Assembly (NCBI GenBank): GCA_900078375.1
Contig: FLQS01000010.1
Location: 1-64,000, forward strand
DNA length: 64,000 bases
Source of the DNA: an uncultured Mycobacterium sp.
GTDB lineage: Bacteria > Actinomycetota > Actinomycetes > Mycobacteriales > Mycobacteriaceae
Direction of reading: 5' to 3'
The position numbers and the translations under genes were made by a program. The notes beneath the pieces were generated by a model, which saw nothing but the letters and a program-made list of their open reading frames with translations, did no database searches and was not told the origin of the DNA. Below, one piece after another: positions 7,122 to 16,544 of this stretch (the stretch's first letter is position 1; each line of letters opens with the position of its first letter).

Positions 7122-8483
7122 TTATTGCGCTTGGCTGACCGAGGACATGTGGAAGTCGGGGATTCGCAGCGTCGGCATCACCGCGCGGGTGGCCCAGTCG
7201 CCCCATTCCCGGGGCAGCGTCGGCTCGGCCACGCCCGCCTCGGTGGCCCGGCGCAGTAGATCCAGCGGGCTTTCGTTGAAACGGAAGTTGTTGACCGCCG
7301 CGGTGACTTCGCCGTCTTCGATCAGGTAGACGCCGTCGCGGGTCAGCCCGGTCAGCAGCAGGGTGGTCGGATCGACGGTGCGGATGTACCACAGCGTGGT
7401 CAGCAGCAGGCCGCGTTCGGTGGCCGCCACCATGTCGGCCAGCTCGGCGCTGCCGCCGGTCATCAGCAGATTGTCGGCCGGGACCGCCGGCGTGGTGCCG
7501 AACTCGATGGCCGCTGCCCGCGGGTAGGCCAGCGCGTTGATGACCCCGTCGCGGATCCAGTCCACCCGCCCGATGTCCATGCCGTTGTCGAACACCGAGA
7601 TCGTCTCCGAACCGCTGGCGGCCGCGACGAACGGCGCGCACTGCAGGCCCGCCGCGAACGGGTCGGAGTACATCGTCAGCGGCAGCTCGGTGAGCTTCTC
7701 CCCCACCCGGGTTCCGCCGCCGGGCGCCGACAGCGCGGTGCGGCCCTCTTCGGCGCCACGCCCGTCCATCGACCAGCCCAGGTAGATCATCATGTCGGCC
7801 ACCGTCGACGGCGGCATCAGCGTCTGGTAGCGACCCGCGGGCAGCTCGACGGTCCGGGCGGCCCAACCTAGCCGCAGCGCCAGATCGTCGAGCAGCGCAT
7901 CGGTCGAGACGTCCACGAACCACGGTGTGCTCACCCCCGCCCACGCGCTGGCACCGTCGCGTTTGGCGTTGACCTCCACCGTTCCGGTCGGCTGGGTGAA
8001 GCGCCGCCGGATCCCGGTCGAGGTGGCCAGGAACGTCGTCTCGACGACGTGATGGGCGTAGCCGTAGAGCCGGTCGGTGCGGCCGAAGCCGCGCGACAAC
8101 GATGCGGCGACATCGGCGAACACCGCGGCGCCGGTCTCCGGCACCGGTGCGTTCCAGTCGTCGGGAGTGCCGTTGCCGCTCAGCAGCGGTGCGCTGTCCC
8201 GCGCCTCGGGAGCGGCGTGCGCGGCCTGCTCGGCGGCGGCCACCAGCCCACTGATCGCGGCCGGGTTGACGTCACTGGTGCGGTTCACGCCGGTGTGCGA
8301 GGTATCGCCTTGGCGCACAATGGAAATCACGGTGGTCGACCGGGTGGTCGAGACACCGTTGGTGGTCATCGAGTTTCCGGCCCACCGCAGGGAGGCCTCG
8401 GCGCGGTCGGTGACGATGACGATGGTCTCGTCGACGGTGGCGGCCTGCAGCGCCAGCTCGACGACCTGTTGTGCGGGGATCAT
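7122..8483 (-). CDS. tldE: TldE/PmbA-like subunit of the TldD/E metalloprotease
   Basis: A 453-aa protein of the PmbA/TldD family, the non-metal-binding partner of TldD. Typical features are the N-terminal ALRWAGNSMTTNG strand region, LMPPSTVADMM in the middle and the C-terminal DGEVTAAVNNFRFNESP segment; there is no HExxxH. The start is ATG 8483 with AGGGTGG upstream; GTG 8492 is an alternative. It follows tldD by about 34 bp. The complex degrades unfolded or ribosomally made peptides in the cytoplasm. In M. tuberculosis the equivalent pair also lies next to uspABC. Confidence 0.88.
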   Translation of the reverse strand: MIPAQQVVELALQAATVDETIVIVTDRAEASLRWAGNSMTTNGVSTTRSTTVISIVRQGDTSHTGVNRTSDVNPAAISGLVAAAEQAAHAAPEARDSAPLLSGNGTPDDWNAPVPETGAAVFADVAASLSRGFGRTDRLYGYAHHVVETTFLATSTGIRRRFTQPTGTVEVNAKRDGASAWAGVSTPWFVDVSTDALLDDLALRLGWAARTVELPAGRYQTLMPPSTVADMMIYLGWSMDGRGAEEGRTALSAPGGGTRVGEKLTELPLTMYSDPFAAGLQCAPFVAAASGSETISVFDNGMDIGRVDWIRDGVINALAYPRAAAIEFGTTPAVPADNLLMTGGSAELADMVAATERGLLLTTLWYIRTVDPTTLLLTGLTRDGVYLIEDGEVTAAVNNFRFNESPLDLLRRATEAGVAEPTLPREWGDWATRAVMPTLRIPDFHMSSVSQAQ

Positions 8484-8517
8484 CGGGCCCACCCTGACTT
8501 GGCCTCTTCGCTGCCGC

Positions 8518-10032
8518 TCATCGACCGGCCTCCTCCCGGGTATTGAGCACATTGACACCGCGGAACAGCGCCGACGGGCAGCCGTGGCTCACCGCGGCGA
8601 CCTGACCGGGCTGGGCCTTGCCGCAGTTGAACGCCCCACCGAGGCGCCAGGTCGACGGCCCGCCAACGGCTTCCATCGAATTCCAGAAGTCGGTGGTGGT
8701 GGCCTGATAGGCCACGTCGCGCAGCTGACCCTCCAGGCGGCCCTGCCGGATCCGGTAGAACCGCTGCCCGGTGAACTGGAAGTTATAGCGCTGCATATCG
8801 ATTGACCAGGACTTGTCACCGACGATGTAGATGCCATCGTCGATCCGGGCGATCAGGTCGTCGGTGCTCACATCTTCGGTGCCCGGTTGCAGGGACACGT
8901 TGGCCATCCGCTGGATCGGGACATGGTGCGCGGAATCCGCATAGGAGCAGCCGTTGGAGCGGGCCTGACCCAGCCGAGGCGCGAACACCCGGTCCAGCTG
9001 ATAGCCGACGAAAATGCCGTCGCGCACCAGATCCCAGCTCTGCGCGGCCACCCCCTCGTCGTCGTATCCGATTGTGGCCAAGCCGTATTCGACGGTGCGG
9101 TCGGCGGTCACGTTCATCACCGGCGAGCCGTAACGCATCATGTTCAGCTTGTCCGGGGTGGCGAACGAGGTGCCCGCGTAGGCGGCTTCGTAGCCGATCG
9201 CGCGGTCGTATTCGGTGGCGTGCCCGATGGATTCGTGAATGGTCAGCCAGAGGTTGGTCGGGTCGATCACCAGGTCGGTGGGGCCGGCGACCACCGTGGG
9301 CGCCTTGGTCTTGTCGGCCAGCAGGATCGGCAGCTCGGCCAGCTCGGTGCTCCAGTTCCACACCTCGTCACCGGCCAGCGCCTCCCAGCCGCGGGCCATC
9401 GGCGGGGCCAGCGTCCGCATCGACTCGAAGCTGCCCGCGACGGCATCGACGGCCACCGCGTCCAGCGCCGGCATCACCCGCACCCGCTGCTGGGTGATGG
9501 ACGAGCCGAAGGTGTCGGAGTAGAACACCTGTTCCTTGACGGTGTTGACCATCGCCGAGACGTGGTCGACCCCGTCGGAGGCCAGCAGCCGCCCGGAGTA
9601 CTCGCCCAGCACCGCGATCTTGTCGGCCGTCGACACCGTGAACGGGTCGATGGCGTAGCTCGACACCCAGGTCACGTCGGCATAGACGGGCTCGGGCGCC
9701 AGCTCGATGCGCTCGGCGTTCAGCGCGGCCAGCGACGTGGCTACCTGGACCGCCCGGCGCGCGGTGTCGGCGGCGACTTCGGGAGCCAGCTCGGCGTGGG
9801 AGGCGAACCCGCAGGTGCCGTCGACGATCACCCGCACCGCCAACCCGATCTCGCGGTCGGTGACAGCGCTCTGCAGCTCGCCGTCGCGCAGCTGCACTAC
9901 CTCGGTGGTGATGGCGTGGATGCGCAGGTCGGCATAGCTGGCGCCGGCCGCACGGGCCGCCGACAGGGCGGCGTCGGCCAGCGCTTGGCGCGGCAAAGCC
10001 AAGAAGTCGGCGTCAACATCACGTGGAATCAC
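8518..10032 (-). CDS. tldD: TldD-like metalloprotease, catalytic subunit
   Basis: A 504-aa TldD-family protein. The zinc motif is H-E-S-I-G-H near residues 264-269 (HExxxH). A later GCSYADSAHHVP segment and DKSWSIDMQRYNF match the family. The N-terminus has the SYADLRIHAITTEVVQLRDG pattern of the substrate tunnel domain. It forms a heterodimer with TldE encoded immediately downstream and hydrolyses unstructured peptides. It is divergent from uspA, with only 39 bp between starts. Confidence 0.9.
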   Translation of the reverse strand: MIPRDVDADFLALPRQALADAALSAARAAGASYADLRIHAITTEVVQLRDGELQSAVTDREIGLAVRVIVDGTCGFASHAELAPEVAADTARRAVQVATSLAALNAERIELAPEPVYADVTWVSSYAIDPFTVSTADKIAVLGEYSGRLLASDGVDHVSAMVNTVKEQVFYSDTFGSSITQQRVRVMPALDAVAVDAVAGSFESMRTLAPPMARGWEALAGDEVWNWSTELAELPILLADKTKAPTVVAGPTDLVIDPTNLWLTIHESIGHATEYDRAIGYEAAYAGTSFATPDKLNMMRYGSPVMNVTADRTVEYGLATIGYDDEGVAAQSWDLVRDGIFVGYQLDRVFAPRLGQARSNGCSYADSAHHVPIQRMANVSLQPGTEDVSTDDLIARIDDGIYIVGDKSWSIDMQRYNFQFTGQRFYRIRQGRLEGQLRDVAYQATTTDFWNSMEAVGGPSTWRLGGAFNCGKAQPGQVAAVSHGCPSALFRGVNVLNTREEAGR

Positions 10033-10071
10033 GTGCTACACCGTAACTGCCACGCTGGCGAACCGGCTTTA

Positions 10072-10953
10072 ATGGCCAAGGTGACCACTCGGCGTGTGCG
10101 CTCCACCCTGCTGGGGTACGCGCTGCTGGCGCCGAGCCTGTTCGGGGTGGTCTGCTTCCTGCTGCTGCCCATGCTGGTGGTGGTATGGCTGAGCCTGCAC
10201 CGCTGGGATCTACTCGGCCCGATCCGCTATGTGGGGCTGGACAATTGGCGCTCGGTGCTCACCGATGCCAGTTTCGGCAATTCGCTGGTGGTGACGCTGG
10301 TCTTCATCGCGATCGTCGTTCCCGCCCAGATCGTCCTCGGTTTGGTGGCCGCCGCACTGCTGGCCCGCGAACTGCCGGGAAGCGGCGTATTCCGCACCCT
10401 GTACGTGCTGCCGTGGGTGTGCTCGCCACTGGCGGTCGGGGTGCTGTGGCACTGGATCCTGGCACCCACCGACGGTGCCGTGAGTACCGTGGCAGACCAC
10501 CGGATCGAATGGCTCACCGATCCGGGCCTGGCTCTGCCGGTCGTCTCGGCGGTGACGGTGTGGACCAACGTCGGTTACGTGACGCTGTTCTTCCTGGCCG
10601 GCATCCTGGCGATCCCCCCGCAGATCCACGCGGCCGCGCGACTCGACGGCGCGACCAGCTGGCAGCGGTTCTGGCACATCACCCTGCCGATGCTGCGCCC
10701 GACGCTGTTCTTCGTCTCGGTCACCGGCATCGTCAGCGCGGCCCAGGTGTTCGACACCGTGTACGCGCTGACCGGGGGTGGACCGGCCGGGCACACCGAT
10801 CTGGTGGCGCACCGCATCTACGCCGAGGCGTTCGGCGCCGCAGCGATCGGGCGGGCCGCGGTGATGGCGCTGGTGTTGTTCGTCATCCTGGTGGGCGCGA
10901 CGATCGTCCAGCATCTCTACTTTCGCCGGCGGATCAGCTATGACCTCACGTAA
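10072..10953 (+). CDS. uspA: Sugar ABC transporter permease UspA
   Basis: A 293-aa MalF-type permease with six membrane segments. The EAA loop is near residue 190 (AARLDGATSWQRFWHITLPM), where the ATPase docks. The start is ATG 10072; longer open frame upstream is antisense to tldD. It overlaps uspB by 14 nt. With UspB and the substrate-binding UspC it imports amino-sugar-type carbohydrates in mycobacteria. No ATPase gene accompanies the operon, so a shared ATP-binding subunit encoded elsewhere is needed. Symbol assigned from the tldD-uspABC gene order known in M. tuberculosis. Confidence 0.85.
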   Translation: MAKVTTRRVRSTLLGYALLAPSLFGVVCFLLLPMLVVVWLSLHRWDLLGPIRYVGLDNWRSVLTDASFGNSLVVTLVFIAIVVPAQIVLGLVAAALLARELPGSGVFRTLYVLPWVCSPLAVGVLWHWILAPTDGAVSTVADHRIEWLTDPGLALPVVSAVTVWTNVGYVTLFFLAGILAIPPQIHAAARLDGATSWQRFWHITLPMLRPTLFFVSVTGIVSAAQVFDTVYALTGGGPAGHTDLVAHRIYAEAFGAAAIGRAAVMALVLFVILVGATIVQHLYFRRRISYDLT

Positions 10954-11752
10954 CGCGCTGATCTATCTGGGGCTGCTGGCCGGTGCGCTGATCACCCTGG
11001 CCCCGTTCGGGTTGGGGCTGCTGACCTCGTTCACCTCCGCGCAGCAATTCGCCACCGGCACACCGCTGTCGCTGCCCAACCCGCCGACGCTGTCCAACTA
11101 CGCCGGGCTCGGTGACGCCGGATTCGGCCGGGCGCTGGCGGTCACCGCGTTGATGACGGCGATGATCACGCTGGCGCAGCTGACGTTCTCGGTGCTGGCG
11201 GGCTACGCGTTCGCCCGCCTGGAGTTCACCGGCCGCGACGCGCTGTTCTGGGTGTACATCGCGACGCTGATGGTGCCGGGCACCGTCACCGTCGTGCCGC
11301 TGTATCTGATGATGGCCGAGCTGGGGCTCCGGAATACGTTCTGGGCGTTGGTGTTGCCGTTCCTGTTCGGCTCGCCGTACGCGATCTTCCTGCTGCGCGA
11401 GTATTTTCGCGGCATCCCCGCCGACCTGGTCAACGCGGCCCGCCTGGACGGGGCCAACACCCTGGACGTGATCGTGCACGTGGTGTTGCCTGCCAGCAAG
11501 CCGATCCTGGTGACGCTGACGTTGATCACCGTTGTTTCGCAATGGAATTCGTTCATGTGGCCGCTGGTCATCACCAGCGGGGGCACCTGGCGGGTGCTGA
11601 CGGTCGCGACGGCCGGGCTGCAGACCCAGTACAACGCGCAGTGGACGTTGGTGATGGCGGCGACGACGGTGGCGATCGTCCCGTTGATCGCGCTGTTCCT
11701 GGTGTTCCAGCGCCAGATCGTGCGCTCGATCGTCGTCACGGGGCTGAAATGA
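10940..11752 (+). CDS. uspB: Sugar ABC transporter permease UspB
   Basis: A 270-aa MalG-type permease, partner of UspA. Six membrane spans are visible and the EAA loop is VNAARLDGANTLDVIVHVVL near residue 170. ATG lies inside the end of uspA, and its stop overlaps the uspC start as ATGA, so the three genes are translationally coupled. Acts in the plasma membrane. Confidence 0.87.
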   Translation: MTSRNALIYLGLLAGALITLAPFGLGLLTSFTSAQQFATGTPLSLPNPPTLSNYAGLGDAGFGRALAVTALMTAMITLAQLTFSVLAGYAFARLEFTGRDALFWVYIATLMVPGTVTVVPLYLMMAELGLRNTFWALVLPFLFGSPYAIFLLREYFRGIPADLVNAARLDGANTLDVIVHVVLPASKPILVTLTLITVVSQWNSFMWPLVITSGGTWRVLTVATAGLQTQYNAQWTLVMAATTVAIVPLIALFLVFQRQIVRSIVVTGLK

Positions 11753-13023
11753 GCTGGCCGCCACGGTTCTCCACCCGAATGCTGGCCGGGCTGATCACGG
11801 TCGCGTTGCTGCTGGTCGTGGGCGCGCTGGTACTGGGCCGCACCGACGAGCCGTCCGGGAAAACCATTGTCACGGTGCGGCTGTGGGACCCGGCGGTGGC
11901 GGCCGCCTACACCGAGTCCTTCGCGGAGTTCACCCGCACCCATCCCGACATCGAGGTGCGCACCGATGTCGTCGCCTATGCCAGCTACTTCGACACCCTG
12001 CGCACCGACGTGGCCGGCGGCGGCGCCGACGACATCTTCTGGATCAACAACGCCAACTTGGGCGAATACGCCGACAACAACCGGCTGATGGCCATCGAGA
12101 CCAGCGCGGACTGGGACCCGTCGGTGGTCGCCCAGTTCACCCGCGACGGGAGGCTGTGGGGAGTTCCGCAACTGACCGACGCCGGAATCGCTCTGTACTA
12201 CAACGCCGACCTGCTGGCCGCCGACGGTGTCGAGCCCGCCGACCTGGACACGCTGCGCTGGGATCCCGACCCGGGCGTCGACACCCTGCGGCCGGTGCTG
12301 AAGCGCCTCACTCATGGCAGACAGTGGGGTTACAACGCCGCCAACGACTTACAAGCGATCTACCTCAACTACATCGGCTCGGCAGGCGGAGTGTTCTCCG
12401 ACGGAGACCGGTTCGCCTTCGACAACCCGCAGGCCGCCACCGCATTCCGTTACCTCATCGGCCTGATCAACACCGATCGAGTCGCCCCTCCTGCGTCGGA
12501 TACCAACGACAACGGCGACTTCTCCCGCAACCAGTTCCTGTCGGGGCGGATGGCGCTGTTCCAGTCCGGCACCTACAACCTGGCCCAGGTCGCCGAACGA
12601 GCGACGTTCCGCTGGGGGGTGGCGCTGCTGCCGGCCGGGCCGGCCGGTCGGGTCAGCGTCACCAACGGCATTGTCGCCGCGGGCAATCCGGCCAGCCGCC
12701 ATCCCGACGCGGTGCGCCAGGTGCTGGCCTGGCTGGGCAGCACCCGCGGCAACGAGTACCTCGGCCGACAGGGCGCGGCCATCCCCGCGGTACTGCCGGC
12801 CCAGGCGGTCTACTTCGACTACTGGTCGAAGAAAGGAGTGGACGTCAGCCCGTTCTTCACGGTGCTCGACGGCCCGCGCATCGCCGCGCCGGGCGGGGCT
12901 GGATTCGCCGCCGGATATCAGGCGATCAAGCCGTACTTCGACGAGATGTTCCTGGGCAGAACGCCCGTCACCGATGCGCTGGCCGCAGCCCAGCAGGCGG
13001 CCAACGCCGCCGCCGCGCGTTAA
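11749..13023 (+). CDS. uspC: Sugar-binding protein UspC (extracytoplasmic)
   Basis: A 424-aa family-1 solute-binding protein. Residues ~11-30 form an N-terminal membrane anchor/signal (LAGLITVALLLVVGALVLG) without a lipobox Cys. The mature part starts VTVRLWDPAVAAAY, followed by the HPDIEVRTDVV pattern typical of sugar binders. It delivers substrate to UspAB; in M. tuberculosis the homologue binds amino sugars. A short palindrome (AAGTTC-GGC-GAACTT, 13023-13037) lies just after the stop, between convergent genes, and is weak as a terminator. Confidence 0.85.
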   Translation: MSWPPRFSTRMLAGLITVALLLVVGALVLGRTDEPSGKTIVTVRLWDPAVAAAYTESFAEFTRTHPDIEVRTDVVAYASYFDTLRTDVAGGGADDIFWINNANLGEYADNNRLMAIETSADWDPSVVAQFTRDGRLWGVPQLTDAGIALYYNADLLAADGVEPADLDTLRWDPDPGVDTLRPVLKRLTHGRQWGYNAANDLQAIYLNYIGSAGGVFSDGDRFAFDNPQAATAFRYLIGLINTDRVAPPASDTNDNGDFSRNQFLSGRMALFQSGTYNLAQVAERATFRWGVALLPAGPAGRVSVTNGIVAAGNPASRHPDAVRQVLAWLGSTRGNEYLGRQGAAIPAVLPAQAVYFDYWSKKGVDVSPFFTVLDGPRIAAPGGAGFAAGYQAIKPYFDEMFLGRTPVTDALAAAQQAANAAAAR

Positions 13024-13055
13024 AGTTCGGCGAACTTCAGAGGTCAGACCGCGCG

Positions 13056-13880
13056 TTAGATCCCGGCGAGCACCGTCGCCTGCAGGACCACCGACACCGC
13101 ACACACGACCGCCGAGATCGCCAGCACCACCCAGTCGGCACGGCGCGGACCGGACGGTGCCGCCGAAATCATGCCGGTCCCACCGCGTGTGGTGATCGCG
13201 TCGCCCATCTCGTCGGCGCGGCGCAGGGCGACCGTGATTCCCGCCGCCAGCAGGTCCACCATCTCGATGGACCAGCGCCGGCGTCGGGCCCGCCGGCTGG
13301 TCAGCACCGGCCGCGGACGTAGCCGGCGCGCGGCGTAGAGCAGCCGGAATTCGTCGAGCAGCATCGGAAAGGCCCGCAGCGACAAGGCAAGTGCGACCGC
13401 CCAGTCGTCGACCGGGATGCGGAAGACCTTCAGCGGGCGGCCCAGCCGTGCCACCGCGGGCGCGACGTCGGCGACGTTCGTCGTCCACGACACCAACATG
13501 CCCAGCGCCAACAGCACGATCGAGACGACGGTGATGCGCACGAATTTCAACAGCCCGCCGAGCGCGATGTCGTAGGAACCCAGATGAAATTCCGGGGATC
13601 CGCCGCCGATGGTCGCGGTGACGGCGCCCAGCAGCAACAGAATCCACAGCCACGCCGGCACCGACGGCACGACGCCGCGCGGAATCCGTGCCAGCCGAAT
13701 CGCGATACCGATTCCGATCGTGACCAGCGCCAGCGGCACCCAATCCGGGTAGAACGCCAGCAGGGCCGAAAAACCGAGGACGACAATTATTTTGGTGCCC
13801 GCCCACAGCTGGTGGATCGGTGAGGTGCCGGGTACGGGACGCAACAGCACCACCGGGCGGCCTTGACGTGCGGTCGTCAT
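13056..13880 (-). CDS. Energy-coupling factor transporter transmembrane protein EcfT
   Basis: A 274-aa CbiQ/EcfT-family protein with several membrane helices. The two coupling motifs typical of EcfT are seen as [12 protein letters not shown] with LLYAARRLR, and later [12 protein letters not shown] with TTRGG. The start overlaps the stop of the EcfS-A-A gene (ATGA). Together they form an ECF-type importer for a vitamin or metal. Orthologous in arrangement to M. tuberculosis Rv2325c. Confidence 0.85.
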   Translation of the reverse strand: MTTARQGRPVVLLRPVPGTSPIHQLWAGTKIIVVLGFSALLAFYPDWVPLALVTIGIGIAIRLARIPRGVVPSVPAWLWILLLLGAVTATIGGGSPEFHLGSYDIALGGLLKFVRITVVSIVLLALGMLVSWTTNVADVAPAVARLGRPLKVFRIPVDDWAVALALSLRAFPMLLDEFRLLYAARRLRPRPVLTSRRARRRRWSIEMVDLLAAGITVALRRADEMGDAITTRGGTGMISAAPSGPRRADWVVLAISAVVCAVSVVLQATVLAGI

Positions 13881-15928
13881 GACGGCCCCTCGGTCAGCAC
13901 GCCGTCGCGCAGATGCAGGGTGCGCGGGCACAGTTCTTCCAGACCGACGAAGTCGTGCGAGATCACCACGACGGTCAGGCCGCTGTTGCGACGGAGATCG
14001 CTGAGCAGCCGCAGCAGGCCGCGCTGGCTGGCCGCATCCAGCCCGGCCAGCGGCTCATCGAGGATCAGTGCCTGCGGCGAGCGGGCCAGCAGCCCGGCCA
14101 TCACCACCCGGCGCATCTGCCCACCGGAGAGCTGGTCGATACGGCGCCCCACCAGCGACGCGTCCAACCCCACCTTCGCCAGCGCGGCGGTCACCCGAGC
14201 CCGATCGCGGTGGGAAAACCCGGCCGCAGAAGCAACTTCGGTATCGACACGGCTGCGCATCAGCTGCAGCCGGGCAGCTTGGAACGCGATCGCCACCTCG
14301 CCGACGCATTCCGACGCGGGACGTCCGCGCACCAGACAGGAGCCGGTCGTCGGAGTGGTCAGTCCGGCCATGATCCAGGCCAGGGTGGACTTTCCGGAAC
14401 CGTTGCCACCGTGGATCAGGACGCCTTCGCCTTCGCGGACGGTGAAGTCGATGTCGTGCAAAGCGGCCTTGGACCACGGTGTGCCACTGGCATATTCGTG
14501 GCCGACGTGCTTGAGCTCCAGTACCGGCTCAGCCCCACGCGGCGCGACGCTCACCGTCGGCGTGGGCGCGGCGGCGCTCTCGACCAAGTGCGCGTTGTCC
14601 TGCGACTCGCTGAGTTTGACGATCCGGTCGGCGGTGTCGGCCTCGTTGTTGTAGTGGGTGATCTGCACCAGCGCCATCTGGTGGCGTTCGGTGAGGCCCG
14701 ACAACACGGCCAGCAGCGCCTCCCGCCCGCGCTGGTCGACCATGCTGGTGACCTCGTCGGCGATCAGCAACGACGGTTGGCGCGCCAGCGCGGCAGCCAC
14801 CGCCAGACGCTGCAGCTCGCCACCGGACAGGCCGCCGGTGTCGCGCTCCTCCATACCCGCCAGCCCGACTTCGCCGAGCAGCCCCGCAACGTCGGTCGCC
14901 GTTCCCGGCGGCAGACCCCAGACGACGTCGTCGGCGACTCGCGTTCCCAGGACCTGACTTTCGGGATGCTGCATGATGACCGCCGTCCCGCCCAGCTGAC
15001 CCAGCCCGACCGCGCCGGGGCGCTCGATCGAGCCGGAGGTCGGTTCGCGCCCGGACAGCAGCAGCATCAGCGTGGTCTTTCCGGAGCCGTTGGCACCGGT
15101 GATCGCCACGTCCTCCCCCGCCTCGACGGTCATACTCAGCGGCCGCAGCGCGTCGTGCGTGGCATTGGGATAACGGAACCGGGCATCGACCAACCGCACC
15201 GGAACCGGTGCGACAGGCCCGGTTTCGTCGGGGGTCTCGAGCTTGTGCACATCGGGGATACCGCTGAGTCGGTCCAGCACCCGCGACAGTGCCCACCACC
15301 CGACCAGGGTGACGACCATGATCGAGAACATCGCGTAGACCATCAACAACAGCGGCCAGTACTGCAGCGCGACGCCGAAGAGATGCCTGGCATCCTGAGC
15401 CGCGGGCCGGAAGGGCTCGAAGTGCGATACCACCGAGACGACGCCGTCGAAATTGGCGGTCATCGCCGAAAAGGTCAAGCTGCGCAGCCGCACCAGAACG
15501 GTCAGCGCGGCGATGATGAAGAGCCCGAAGACCACCCCGGCCAGCAGACCCACTGCGATGACGGTGGGGGTGCCGCGGCCGCGGCGCTTCATGATGCCGG
15601 CCAACCCACCGACGTAGGCGCAGTTGACCACCACCATCAACCCGCTGACGCCGGCGATCAGAAACGCGACGACGCTCGCCGCGAACGTCGAGGCCACCAG
15701 CACGCGCAGGCGGTACCGGTAGCCGAGCAGCCCCATCGGAACCGTGGTCAGGAGCGACAGTCCCCCGGCAAACGGGATGACGACGGAAATGATCGACAGT
15801 GCGGCCGCGAGGGCGGCCATCACGGATGCCTGAGCCATCTCGACCGGTGACAACGAGCCGACTCGGCGGCGATCGACCGCCGACCCGGAGGGCTGCGCCG
15901 CAGGGGCCTCCGGTCTCGTCGCGGTCAT
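13877..15928 (-). CDS. ECF transporter: fused S component and two ATPase domains
   Basis: A 683-aa fusion. Residues ~30-260 are membrane segments of an S-like (substrate-binding) unit. The first ABC domain has Walker [10 protein letters not shown] (~290) and signature LSGGE. The second has Walker [10 protein letters not shown] (~510) and signature LSGGQMRRV, with Walker B ALILDEP. The start [11 protein letters not shown] is chosen because the upstream frame runs into the MarR promoter. It couples ATP hydrolysis to uptake with EcfT. The substrate is unknown. The layout matches M. tuberculosis Rv2326c. Confidence 0.87.
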   Translation of the reverse strand: MTATRPEAPAAQPSGSAVDRRRVGSLSPVEMAQASVMAALAAALSIISVVIPFAGGLSLLTTVPMGLLGYRYRLRVLVASTFAASVVAFLIAGVSGLMVVVNCAYVGGLAGIMKRRGRGTPTVIAVGLLAGVVFGLFIIAALTVLVRLRSLTFSAMTANFDGVVSVVSHFEPFRPAAQDARHLFGVALQYWPLLLMVYAMFSIMVVTLVGWWALSRVLDRLSGIPDVHKLETPDETGPVAPVPVRLVDARFRYPNATHDALRPLSMTVEAGEDVAITGANGSGKTTLMLLLSGREPTSGSIERPGAVGLGQLGGTAVIMQHPESQVLGTRVADDVVWGLPPGTATDVAGLLGEVGLAGMEERDTGGLSGGELQRLAVAAALARQPSLLIADEVTSMVDQRGREALLAVLSGLTERHQMALVQITHYNNEADTADRIVKLSESQDNAHLVESAAAPTPTVSVAPRGAEPVLELKHVGHEYASGTPWSKAALHDIDFTVREGEGVLIHGGNGSGKSTLAWIMAGLTTPTTGSCLVRGRPASECVGEVAIAFQAARLQLMRSRVDTEVASAAGFSHRDRARVTAALAKVGLDASLVGRRIDQLSGGQMRRVVMAGLLARSPQALILDEPLAGLDAASQRGLLRLLSDLRRNSGLTVVVISHDFVGLEELCPRTLHLRDGVLTEGPS

Positions 15929-16032
15929 CACCCGATTCTGCCAGTCGTCGCGACCGGGCAGTCGGTTCGACCAGCTGCGGTCCGGCCACCTGTGGACATG
16001 CCGTGAGCAAGGCCACCGAGCCGAGGGCGACA

Positions 16033-16049
16033 ACATAGTATTTCTATGT
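16033..16049. promoter_or_regulatory. Palindromic operator upstream of marR-type gene
   Basis: Perfect inverted repeat ACATAG-TATTT-CTATGT, ending 5 bp before the ATG at 16054. Its position over the probable -10 region and its 17-bp size fit a MarR-dimer autoregulatory operator. The repeat is seen; the binding is inferred. Confidence 0.6.
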
Positions 16050-16053
16050 AAAT

Positions 16054-16527
16054 ATGGAAGGTATGAGTCCGACGCCCACCCAGGAACGACCCGGCGCCGC
16101 ATCGGGGCTGGGATCCGAGCTGCTCACCGTGGTCGCGCGGCTCAACCGGCTGGCCACCCAGCGCATCCGGCTGCCACTGCCCTGGGCGCAGGCCCGGCTG
16201 CTCGGCACCATTGATGACCAGGGCGAAGCCCGCATTTCCGATCTGGCCGAGCTCGACCACTGCTCCCAGCCGACGATGACCACCCAGGTCCGTCGCCTGG
16301 AGGATGCCGGCCTGGTGGCCCGCACCCCCGATCCCGACGATGCGCGCGCCGTCCGCATCCGCATCACCCCCAAGGGCCAGACGATCCTGGCCGAGGTCCG
16401 CGCCGACCGCGCCGCGGTGATCGACCCGCGCATCGAACGGCTGTCCGACGCGGACCGCGAAATTCTGTCGACCGCCGTCGGAGCATTGCATCGCTTGCTC
16501 GACGACCTCGACTCGTCGCCGAAGTAG
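16054..16527 (+). CDS. MarR-family transcriptional regulator
   Basis: A 157-aa winged-helix regulator. [19 protein letters not shown] is the recognition helix region (~65-83), followed by the wing [19 protein letters not shown]. The usual C-terminal dimer helix is present. The start may be ATG 16054 or 16063; the transcript is probably leaderless or nearly so. The stop TAG lies 17 bp before the MFS gene, so the regulator very likely controls that exporter through the palindrome just upstream. Confidence 0.88.
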   Translation: MEGMSPTPTQERPGAASGLGSELLTVVARLNRLATQRIRLPLPWAQARLLGTIDDQGEARISDLAELDHCSQPTMTTQVRRLEDAGLVARTPDPDDARAVRIRITPKGQTILAEVRADRAAVIDPRIERLSDADREILSTAVGALHRLLDDLDSSPK

Positions 16528-16544
16528 TGAGGAGTGAGCCACTC

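Noticed and set aside
8887..10071. Long open frame upstream of uspA on the plus strand
   Set aside because: It is the antisense of tldD; protein composition is His/Arg/Gly-rich without domains. The permease sequence begins only at ATG 10072.
13023..13037. Small palindrome AAGTTC-GGC-GAACTT after uspC
   Set aside because: Six-bp AT-rich stem without a U-run is too weak to call a terminator or operator.
12349..13806. Minus-strand open frame of ~485 codons
   Set aside because: It spans uspC antisense and an alternate frame of ecfT. Low-complexity Gly/Arg-rich product; typical GC-rich shadow.
13913..15850. 645-codon plus-strand frame
   Set aside because: Exact antisense of the ECF ATPase fusion, which has clear Walker and signature motifs; the plus-strand product has no recognisable domain.
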